This document shows positions 6,460 through 13,101 of a stretch of DNA of 29,745 nt, piece by piece; the first letter of the stretch is position 1, and every line of letters starts with the position of its first letter. The notes beneath the pieces are model-generated. The model did not search any database, was not told the origin of the DNA, and saw only the letters and a program-made list of their open reading frames with translations. The position numbers and the translations under genes are program-made. The stretch lies in the IMG/VR virus record IMGVR_UViG_3300042938_001384, positions 1-29,745 of that record, one strand, 5' to 3'. This stretch comes from a virus.

Positions 6460-6881
6460 TGTTCTGTCTGCGTCAACTTTCTATCTACTCTTGGATCGGT
6501 ATTTAATTCAGAATACTTTACTTCTGGCAAAGTTTTGATGTTAAATTCCAAAAATATAAGAAAGGATTTAAGATAAGAATAGAGTCTAGGCTCAACTCTG
6601 AAGAATAAAATACGAGCAGTATTCTCTTCTCCAAAGACATTTTTTAATATTATTATATGATTGAGAATCAAACGTTCTCTAATGGACTTGAGAGTCTTGT
6701 GTTTATGAATTTTCTGTAATAATCTTTTAACGTATTTTATACGCTTCAAATCATCCATAAACTCTGCTTTACCAGAGCATTCACTATTAAAATAACAACC
6801 CTGACAGAATTCTGTAAAATTTTCTTCTGTCAGGGGTTTATTCATTTCAATCAATGTTTCAATGTTGGCACCCGCAATCAT
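6456..6881 (-). CDS. Conserved small phage protein, 141 aa
   Basis: The protein begins MIAGANIETLIEMNKPLTEE. A Cys cluster FCQGCYFNSEC (about residues 26-36) suggests a small metal site. A long helical part follows (DLKRIKYVKRLL, then RERLILNHIIILKNVFGEEN and TARILFFRVE). From memory, the RLILNHIIxLxNVFG..xxARxLFF pattern occurs in many T4-like phages without a known function. ATG 6881 is chosen, though a GTG at 6887 is possible; GGAAACGAG upstream can act as ribosome site. It overlaps the 3' end of the 185-aa gene by 23 nt and is probably translated with it. Confidence 0.7.
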   Translation of the reverse strand: MIAGANIETLIEMNKPLTEENFTEFCQGCYFNSECSGKAEFMDDLKRIKYVKRLLQKIHKHKTLKSIRERLILNHIIILKNVFGEENTARILFFRVEPRLYSYLKSFLIFLEFNIKTLPEVKYSELNTDPRVDRKLTQTEQ

Positions 6882-7416
6882 TTGCACTCGTTTCCATATT
6901 ATATGAAGAAGATTCAGTTGGAACTATGACAAATGTTACACGTCGCAAATGGTTTGGTTGTTTTTCAATATTTACGCTAAGAGCAAGAGAATAACCAAGT
7001 TTTTCCTTGATTCCATCTCCCTGACTAAAACCAGTTTTATTAACATCATCATAAGGATTTTGTCCATATATACCCAACTGTGGGCTACCATATTGGACTA
7101 ACTCTAACATATTTAACCCATCACTTAAACTCTTCTTGGGCATACCAAAATCCAGTCCAACAAGATTTAATTTATTTTTTACCACACCAAGAACGCCATC
7201 TGGATCAATATAATCTCTAGATGACAAGGAATATAACATTGCGTTTATAGCATCAATGTGTCTTGGCATCTGAAGATTGTGGGTACCTTTGTCGGTAAGC
7301 ACAGAAGGACCTAGTTTGCCTTGCGGATCTCCAATATAAAGACCACCACCAAAGGTGTGTTCACCAGCATTTTCGACAAGTTCATTGATTTTATTGAGAA
7401 GTGATTTAAATTTCAT
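6859..7416 (-). CDS. Late protein with capsid-targeting-like N-terminus, 185 aa
   Basis: The protein begins MKFKSLLNKINELVENAGEH. The first 15 residues form an amphipathic helix and reach L-V-E|N, which fits a T4-type head protease site. The rest is a compact Gly-rich domain (FGGGLYIGDPQGKLGP, then SSRDYIDPDGVLGVVKNKLN) ending in ANDCGCQH. No family is recognised. It has a Shine-Dalgarno site (AAGGAAAG) and a CTAAATA motif 10 nt upstream of the ATG that also overlaps the stop of the 252-aa gene. An internal head or tail-completion role is inference. Confidence 0.62.
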   Translation of the reverse strand: MKFKSLLNKINELVENAGEHTFGGGLYIGDPQGKLGPSVLTDKGTHNLQMPRHIDAINAMLYSLSSRDYIDPDGVLGVVKNKLNLVGLDFGMPKKSLSDGLNMLELVQYGSPQLGIYGQNPYDDVNKTGFSQGDGIKEKLGYSLALSVNIEKQPNHLRRVTFVIVPTESSSYNMETSANDCGCQH

Positions 7417-7425
7417 GGCTTTCCT

Positions 7426-8184
7426 TTATTTAGTTCTGTATTTTATTAGTCCATATAAATCTGAATTGTATTTAATATCATTCAAATTTTGAAGAGTATC
7501 GTGGGCAATAGTTTTAATAAAGTCTTTGCACTTCCCACCAGGTGAAACGTTTTCTTTTAACATGGATGTTACGGATTTAGTGCTCCATGTTTTGCATGCC
7601 CAATACCGTGCTTTCCATCTTGGTCCAGGGTTGTCACAGTTATGACGAGCACGAAAGTTTTTGCGACGAGCAGGATTATCGCGTTTAATCTCCATGTTTG
7701 GATCGCCAAAATTTACTTTAACGACATTACCTTTATCATTCTTGACGTAAACTTTATATTTTTTTACATCACCTTTCATGATCTTATTAAGCTTTACTTT
7801 TTTATTTGCTTCTTCATGAATTTCAATTAGATCACCATATTCGTTGTATTCTTCACCTTCAGTTACATCAACGAATCCAATAATTTTATTTGGAGCAAAG
7901 GTTTCAACTAGTTCACATCCATGTTTATCTGTGAACGTTACCTTATAAGTATTTTCATTAATTTCAATTGCATCAACATTTAAAATGTTTCCAGATTCAT
8001 TGATAACAACGTCACATGGTCTCACATCTTTAATTTCTATAGATGAAAAGGGAACAGATGGTATATAAGTCATTGTTTCAACAATGAATTTATTGGAGGA
8101 TTGTTGAATGGCTATGACACGTTCATTCAAACCAACTTTGGTCTGAATCTTGTTCATAATCATATTGACATATTTCCTACTCAT
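7426..8184 (-). CDS. Conserved phage virion-type protein, 252 aa
   Basis: The protein begins MSRKYVNMIMNKIQTKVGLN; L-N-E|R near residue 21 could be a head protease site. The N-terminal half is beta-rich. About residues 145-205 hold the most recognisable part: YKVYVKNDKGNVVKVNFGDP, then KRDNPARRKNFRARHNCDNP and WKARYWACKTW. I recall this last block, without checking, as very widespread in marine T4-like phages and unnamed in function; the two Cys and the His/Arg-rich context may bind metal or nucleic acid. It overlaps the 791-aa gene by ATGA, so the two are translationally coupled and may act together. Confidence 0.65.
   Translation of the reverse strand: MSRKYVNMIMNKIQTKVGLNERVIAIQQSSNKFIVETMTYIPSVPFSSIEIKDVRPCDVVINESGNILNVDAIEINENTYKVTFTDKHGCELVETFAPNKIIGFVDVTEGEEYNEYGDLIEIHEEANKKVKLNKIMKGDVKKYKVYVKNDKGNVVKVNFGDPNMEIKRDNPARRKNFRARHNCDNPGPRWKARYWACKTWSTKSVTSMLKENVSPGGKCKDFIKTIAHDTLQNLNDIKYNSDLYGLIKYRTK
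7427..7433 (-). promoter_or_regulatory. Late promoter motif CTAAATA
   Basis: It lies 10 nt before the ATG of the 185-aa gene. Unlike most other cases here, a Shine-Dalgarno site (AAGGAAAG) fills the gap. Confidence 0.45.
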
Positions 8185-10556
8185 TTCCAGCTATCCTTAT
8201 TTTGTTTTTCACCTTTGTGATGACCATTATCAGATCGATTAGCAGAACGATCTCTTACACGTAAATTATTTATACCGTTTGATCCACCACTACGAATAGC
8301 TTTTTTATGGTCAATGTCTTTACCATCTCCCTTTTTAGCTCTTCCTTTTTTGATCATTTCTTCTCTGGCTTTAGTTCGTGATGCACGCTCTTTGCGTTGC
8401 TTTGATTTACCATGATAATTCTTGTATTCTTTTTTGTAATTTCTTTCGTATTCTTCTTCAATAAAATCTTTAATTAAAGTGTTTAGCAACAGTGGATTAC
8501 TTTGAATTCTTGCTTTTGCATTTTCAAAAATTGATTTCAGATTGATCATTACATATTCAGAATCTTCCAAAAGCATGTTTCGTGAATTTGATATTAATAA
8601 ACCTTCAGAATCATTTAATATTTCATAGTTTACCAAATTAGCTAAAACAAAATTATTTGTAAGTGCTTCAACAAGAAGATCATTTAACATTATAATTTCT
8701 TCACCAAGAACTTGGTTGGTGACATTATCATCTGTTAATACTGGAATCTTAGTTGTTTTATTGTCTATTGTAATGTAGTTATATTGAATCGAATTAAGAT
8801 CTTTTGGTTTGAAACCTGGCAATAAACTGGCATTTAATGAAAAATCATTGTTATTGGTTATATAACCAACCATGATCTGCATTGGATCAATTTTAGTTTT
8901 ATCAACTAATATATCTTTCAATCCCATTTTCTTTTGTTTGGGTTCTGTTGCTTCGACTACAGTTGTAAATTTCTTTAACTGTTCTGCTGCAGCAGGATTA
9001 TATCTTTGTATGTTTGATGCAGTCATTACATCTTTAGCCCGTTTGACATCTAGGGTGGCATCATTTGAAATGCTATCAAAATAATCATCTGTCATTGGTA
9101 AAATACCATTGACAGTTATAAGATGATTCGGTGCAGTCTCAGGAGGAACAATTCCATCTCCGCGCAACATGGTTTTTAATAGGTTCGATGATACGTACTT
9201 TTTAAGAGGATTATCTTTTTTACCTTTTAATAAATCGTATGCACCGTCTTCCCATGCTTTTTGATAATTTATCATCGATGCTAGAGGATTTAAATTTCCT
9301 TCTTCATCTACTACAGTTCCTATTTGTTGTCCTGATGCATCCTTAATAGGAGTATTTTGTAACTTTTTCAACATTTCAGGATCTTTACGAATCTCTGACA
9401 TGGCGTTATCGGGAACGAGCATTTGAGAGAACTGAGAAGCAATTTCACCAGTTTTTTGTAGAGTCTCAGAAATTCTTGGATCTGATGCTGTTAGATCAGG
9501 GTTGCTTAAGGCTTGAGTTAAAGCATTAGCCACAAAGCCTTTAAAGTTTTTGTTTGATTGATTGAAATCAGTTGATGAAAAAGCTATTTCTCCACCAGCA
9601 GCAACTTTGAAACGGTACTCTCCACAAGACATATCGGAAGCACCTTCAGAATTGACTGGCTTACCTGTTGTCTCAACGTTTGTTAAAAGAGTTTGTAGGC
9701 ACTGATCACCAATTTGCGATAAGATTTTTCTAGCAGTAAAGAATGCTGTTCTGGTAAATTCTCTACCGGCTGGAGCTAATGCAAGATATGTTTGCATTTC
9801 TTGTTCGCTTGCGCCTGCTTTAATCTTAGCAAGAAAGACAACTGCATTCAATACTTGTTGGTTATAAGGAACTCCGCTGATATCACTCAGACCATATGCT
9901 ACAGTTAATTTTTCATAAGTCAATTCATCAAAATCAGAATTGGGAGTCGGCTGACGCATCATCTGGAAATACTGATTGCGTAGTTCAGGTGGCATCTGAA
10001 GCAACTGCTCTGGTGTCATCTGAGTCATGGTCTGGAACATTTGTTCCTTGTCCATTTTCTTTGCTTTGGTTTTTTCAGACTTTTCAGTTTCTTCTGCTGA
10101 CTTTGGACTTACAGATTTTCTTTCTGATGTTTCTTCTTTGTTCTTAGATTTTTCATCTTTTTCTTCACTACCTTGTTTTACATTGCCAAATAATAATTTT
10201 GAAGCTCTAGTCTGTTCAAACCCCTTTTCTTGGGTAGCTCGCTTGGCTTCGTCAACAGTCATATCCTGTTTATTAAGTTTTTGATGATATCCCTTATTAA
10301 AGGAATCTTTAAAAATTAATTGCACATTTCCACTGTTTGTCTTTACTAAAATAACATCTTTAATAAGTTCTTGTGCAGGCTTCTTATCTCTTGGTATCTG
10401 TCTGGATCTTTCAACTTTTTTACGGGCTGCATCTTTAGCTTTATTGTCACCAGCACCAGCTTTTGCTGTTTCCAACTGTCCAGCCATAGCAGAACCATCA
10501 GCCTCATTAAGGATTGCGTGTTTGGCAATTTGATTTAAAAAAGTGTTAAAGTTCAT
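8181..10556 (-). CDS. Late virion-type protein with C-terminal HNH nuclease motif, 791 aa
   Basis: The N-terminus MNFNTFLNQIAKHAILNEAD is amphipathic and reaches L-N-E|A at residues 17-20, a good fit to the T4 head protease site. About residues 30-165 are a highly charged Lys/Glu/Ser linker, followed by a Met/Gln-rich part and a large helical body. The last 50 residues form an HNH domain: D749-H750, then KKAIRSGGSNGINNLRVRDR and the closing ANRSDNGHHKGE. No zinc Cys pairs are seen. A CTAAATA lies 7 nt before the ATG. The downstream 252-aa gene overlaps by ATGA. I infer a packaged or assembly-linked nuclease; a free enzyme would not need the large N-terminal body. Confidence 0.7.
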   Translation of the reverse strand: MNFNTFLNQIAKHAILNEADGSAMAGQLETAKAGAGDNKAKDAARKKVERSRQIPRDKKPAQELIKDVILVKTNSGNVQLIFKDSFNKGYHQKLNKQDMTVDEAKRATQEKGFEQTRASKLLFGNVKQGSEEKDEKSKNKEETSERKSVSPKSAEETEKSEKTKAKKMDKEQMFQTMTQMTPEQLLQMPPELRNQYFQMMRQPTPNSDFDELTYEKLTVAYGLSDISGVPYNQQVLNAVVFLAKIKAGASEQEMQTYLALAPAGREFTRTAFFTARKILSQIGDQCLQTLLTNVETTGKPVNSEGASDMSCGEYRFKVAAGGEIAFSSTDFNQSNKNFKGFVANALTQALSNPDLTASDPRISETLQKTGEIASQFSQMLVPDNAMSEIRKDPEMLKKLQNTPIKDASGQQIGTVVDEEGNLNPLASMINYQKAWEDGAYDLLKGKKDNPLKKYVSSNLLKTMLRGDGIVPPETAPNHLITVNGILPMTDDYFDSISNDATLDVKRAKDVMTASNIQRYNPAAAEQLKKFTTVVEATEPKQKKMGLKDILVDKTKIDPMQIMVGYITNNNDFSLNASLLPGFKPKDLNSIQYNYITIDNKTTKIPVLTDDNVTNQVLGEEIIMLNDLLVEALTNNFVLANLVNYEILNDSEGLLISNSRNMLLEDSEYVMINLKSIFENAKARIQSNPLLLNTLIKDFIEEEYERNYKKEYKNYHGKSKQRKERASRTKAREEMIKKGRAKKGDGKDIDHKKAIRSGGSNGINNLRVRDRSANRSDNGHHKGEKQNKDSWK
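8267..8274 (-). promoter_or_regulatory. Possible internal late promoter TATAAATA
   Basis: A perfect TATAAATA on the minus strand lies inside the 3' end of the 791-aa gene, 83 nt before the ATG of the 252-aa gene. It could give that gene extra transcripts. It is also a coding sequence in AT-rich DNA, so chance is possible. Confidence 0.35.
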
Positions 10557-10562
10557 CTCAAA

Positions 10563-11165
10563 TTATTTAGGCTCCTGAGAATGCTTATATTTTTCTAAAG
10601 GATTATAAACTTTTAAATTTTTATAAGTTTTAGCTTTGCCATTTACCAGTTTTTTAAGAGCAGAATAGTCTAAACTATTTTGTTTGGCAAACTGAGAAAG
10701 ATTGGGAATAGTCATGACTATATTAGTTGTAGTATCAACCAATATGTACAATTTTGTAGTCATTATGGTTTTGGCTTTTGGTTCTTCCAATTTTTCATGA
10801 GAACCAATTCCATCTTTTACTTCACGAATTTCGACTGCTGTCCAGCCTTTGTAAGTCTTTCGTTTACCATTTAACAGTTCACAAATTTTTACAGAAGTCA
10901 TTCCTTGATTCTCTGCAAATTTGGACATATCTTTAAAAAAAGTCTTTTCTCCAGTATCAACTCGTTTTAGCCAATACCCATTTTTTTCTGCAATTGGATT
11001 TGTCCAATTCCAATATCTTCCGTTTTGCGTAAAAAAACCACCATGAGTGGCAATAAATTGACTTCTGTGTTTTCGTGCCTTAGAACTGTCATTCATCATA
11101 ATCCAAAGTTTTGTTCCTCTGGTATTTACATTTTCTTCTAATGTTTTTTCTTTATGAAATTCCAT
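10563..11165 (-). CDS. Tandem NUMOD1-like repeat DNA-binding protein, 200 aa
   Basis: Two similar segments are visible: about residues 78-108 (MSKFAENQGMTSVKICELLN, then GKRKTYKGW) and 157-190 (LSQFAKQNSLDYSALKKLVN, then GKAKTYKNL). Each has a helix-turn-helix followed by NGKxKTYKx, the pattern of NUMOD1-type repeats that give homing endonucleases their DNA specificity. No GIY-YIG, HNH or other nuclease motif is seen. It is translated from an AGGGA site inside the end of the nuclease gene next door (14-nt overlap). It could be the DNA-binding remnant of a homing enzyme or a regulator. DNA binding is fairly likely; the role is unknown. Confidence 0.65.
   Translation of the reverse strand: MEFHKEKTLEENVNTRGTKLWIMMNDSSKARKHRSQFIATHGGFFTQNGRYWNWTNPIAEKNGYWLKRVDTGEKTFFKDMSKFAENQGMTSVKICELLNGKRKTYKGWTAVEIREVKDGIGSHEKLEEPKAKTIMTTKLYILVDTTTNIVMTIPNLSQFAKQNSLDYSALKKLVNGKAKTYKNLKVYNPLEKYKHSQEPK
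10564..10570 (-). promoter_or_regulatory. Late promoter motif CTAAATA, 7 nt before ATG
   Basis: It precedes the 791-aa gene and overlaps the stop codon of the upstream 200-aa gene. Confidence 0.58.
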
Positions 11166-11820
11166 TTAATTCCCTGTATTCAGTTATTAAACTTTTTAAG
11201 TATTTTACATATGAAATTGGGTTTCCTTCAAAAACTTGGCTTAATCCAGCTTCACATGCAATTACTATTGCAAAATTATCTATAATAATTCCAGTTCTTT
11301 CTTGAAACATTAAAGAATATGCACATGCTTGAGCAAAATAAGTGTCAATATCTTTTTCACGTTTTTCTTTTGTACTTGCTTTAAAATCAATAATGGATAA
11401 TTTACCATCATATTCTGCTATACAATCTGCTCTTCCTGCTAATCCAAGAGTCTTCGACCAAAGTGGAGTTTCTAATGCAACTATATTATTTATTTTATTT
11501 AATTTGGGTTTAATTAATGAAAACAAACCTTTATAGCTAGAATGAAGATTGTCGTAATCTATTTCTTCATTCTTTAAATAGGATTCTATTATGCTATGGA
11601 ATTTAGTTCCTCGTGTTGTAACACGCCTACTTTCCTCTGGATTTTTTGCTCTCCATCCAGCAAAGAATTGTTGTTTCTTAAAACCAACAACGGTTGTTAC
11701 GGATGGAAAAATTCCCTCTGGAGTTTCATATAGACGTTTTCCATCTGATGAAACTTCTTTGAGGGAACCAAGGATTTCGATAGGTTTATGTACAAACGGT
11801 ATTGATGAATTTATTAACAT
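11152..11820 (-). CDS. PD-(D/E)XK nuclease, MGME1/exonuclease-like, 222 aa
   Basis: The order of motifs fits the Cas4/RecB-like exonucleases: FPSVTTVVG near residue 40, RGTKFHSIIESYL (about 68-80), then LAGRADCIAEYDGKLSIIDF followed by KAS, which carries the catalytic D...DxK, and YFAQACAYSLMF with the helix Gln/Tyr. The family trims or degrades DNA, often with 5'-3' polarity. ATG 11820 is chosen over a GTG at 11832; a late-type motif lies about 45 nt upstream, overlapping the stop of the 408-aa gene. Its 3' end overlaps the NUMOD1-like gene by 14 nt, suggesting joint translation. Confidence 0.78.
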   Translation of the reverse strand: MLINSSIPFVHKPIEILGSLKEVSSDGKRLYETPEGIFPSVTTVVGFKKQQFFAGWRAKNPEESRRVTTRGTKFHSIIESYLKNEEIDYDNLHSSYKGLFSLIKPKLNKINNIVALETPLWSKTLGLAGRADCIAEYDGKLSIIDFKASTKEKREKDIDTYFAQACAYSLMFQERTGIIIDNFAIVIACEAGLSQVFEGNPISYVKYLKSLITEYRELNGIS

Positions 11821-11865
11821 ATATTTACACACTTTAATTATAACAGCATATTTTAAGTATGCAAT

Positions 11866-11872
11866 TATTTAT
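11866..11872 (-). promoter_or_regulatory. Late promoter motif ATAAATA
   Basis: It overlaps the stop codon of the 408-aa gene and lies 45 nt before the nuclease start. A second motif GTAAATA (11822-11828) lies almost at the ATG. Confidence 0.45.
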
Positions 11873-13095
11873 CGCAGAACTTGTCGTCGTGCATATTTAC
11901 CAACTAATTCCATTCCTAAGTTAAGATCAATTTCTTGTGCTTTACCTTGTTCACGGTATGGTTTACTGGAAACTTCTGCTCCAGGTCCAAAGGGTAACCA
12001 AAATTTAGGTTTTGGTGGTGGTGGTGGTGTTGGTGGTGGTTTTGGAATTGGTTTTGGAACTGGATCTGGTTCTGGAACCGGTGATGGGAATGGTGCAGGA
12101 AGCGGTGGTGCATCCGGTACTGGGACTGGCGGTTTTACTGGTAGCGGTGGAATTCCAGGCACTGGTAGCGGTGGTGTTCCGGGCACTGGCTTAGTATCAG
12201 GATCTTCCTCGGGTTCTTCCTTGGGACCAGGTCCTGGAGCTGGAGCTGGCGCAGGTCCTGGAGCTGGTGCAGGTGTTGGAATTGGCCTAGGTGTAGGAGG
12301 TGTAGGTGTAGGTGCAGGCGGAGCAGGTGTAGGTGCAGGCGGAGCAGGTGTAGGTGCAGGCGGAGCAGGTACAGGCAATGGCGGTGTAGGTGTAGGTGTA
12401 GGTGTAGGTCTAGGTGCAGGCGGTGGTTCAACCGGTGGAGTAGCTGGTGGAGTAGCTGGTGGAGTTTCTGGTGTAAATGGATATGTTGGAGGTGGTGGAC
12501 CTGGTTCGGGTTCCCATATAGGTCTAGGTGTCCATGGTCTTGGAGTCCTAGGATCTGGTACAGGTTCAGGATTTCCTGCAGTAGCAGGTTTATAAGTTAT
12601 AATTTCTGGAGCGTTTTGAATTAGCTCTTGTTGAGTTTGTGAAACCTGTGTATCAACTTTATTACGAAGAATATCCAAGGCTTTTTCATTTTTTAATAAT
12701 TCTGGATTTTTCTTCAATATACGTGCAAGAACATCATCTGAGGTGGCTGCACCTGTCTCTAAATAATTTCTTATAACTTTATTAACACTTTCGTCTGCAA
12801 TTTTTTCTAATTCTGGGCTTGGAAATTTAATATTTTGATTTTGTGCTTTTAACCACAATTGCATCAATTCTTCTTGTGCGGCTTGTACGCCTTTAGCTGC
12901 AGCACCAGCAGCTGATTTGTCTACTGCTCGTTCTGCACCTCTAGAAAATAATTTAGCAAGTTGTTCTGCTGTCCATACTGCACCACGATCAACCATTTTT
13001 TCTGCAGCACCTTTTATGCCAGCTTCCGTTAAAATCTTTGTGCAGACATAACGGGTTTCTAGAATAAAATCAATTATTGGATTAGTAGACTTCAT
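11869..13095 (-). CDS. Late proline-rich virion-type protein, 408 aa
   Basis: Three parts are visible. Residues 1-26 (MKSTNPIIDFILETRYVCTK, then ILTEAG) hold an L-T-E|A head-protease-like site. About 27-165 are helical and Ala/Lys/Glu-rich. About 170-360 are almost pure Pro with Ala, Thr, Val and acidic inserts, in PAPPAPT repeats. The last 48 residues are ordered-looking (FWLPFGPGAEVSSKPYREQG, then a helix ending GKYARRQVLR). Such Pro-rich rods act as spacers or flexible tethers. CTAAATA lies 7 nt before the ATG. The Pro stretch makes the DNA locally GC-rich and repetitive, unlike its neighbours. The function is unknown. Confidence 0.65.
   Translation of the reverse strand: MKSTNPIIDFILETRYVCTKILTEAGIKGAAEKMVDRGAVWTAEQLAKLFSRGAERAVDKSAAGAAAKGVQAAQEELMQLWLKAQNQNIKFPSPELEKIADESVNKVIRNYLETGAATSDDVLARILKKNPELLKNEKALDILRNKVDTQVSQTQQELIQNAPEIITYKPATAGNPEPVPDPRTPRPWTPRPIWEPEPGPPPPTYPFTPETPPATPPATPPVEPPPAPRPTPTPTPTPPLPVPAPPAPTPAPPAPTPAPPAPTPTPPTPRPIPTPAPAPGPAPAPAPGPGPKEEPEEDPDTKPVPGTPPLPVPGIPPLPVKPPVPVPDAPPLPAPFPSPVPEPDPVPKPIPKPPPTPPPPPKPKFWLPFGPGAEVSSKPYREQGKAQEIDLNLGMELVGKYARRQVLR
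12305..12367. repeat. Three perfect 21-bp tandem repeats
   Basis: The unit ggtgtaggtgcaggcggagc(a) occurs three times without mismatch (12305-12325, 12326-12346, 12347-12367). It encodes the seven-residue PAPPAPT unit in the 408-aa protein. Partly degenerate G-rich repeats continue on both sides (about 12010-12590). Unit number is likely to vary between isolates by slippage. Confidence 0.9.
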
Positions 13096-13101
13096 GGTAT
13101 A

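Noticed and set aside
11490-11510. Further late motifs TATTTAT inside the nuclease gene
   Set aside because: They lie in the middle of the gene with no start codon in suitable distance, and reflect AT-rich coding sequence.
12010-12060. G-quadruplex in the GGTGGTGGT run
   Set aside because: The runs are only two G long and explained by Pro codons on the other strand, so stable quadruplex formation is doubtful.
12010-12595. Glycine-rich protein on the plus strand, and a CRISPR-like array
   Set aside because: The plus frame is the complement of the proline-rich minus gene, which has a late promoter and ordered ends. The repeats are head-to-tail coding units without spacers.
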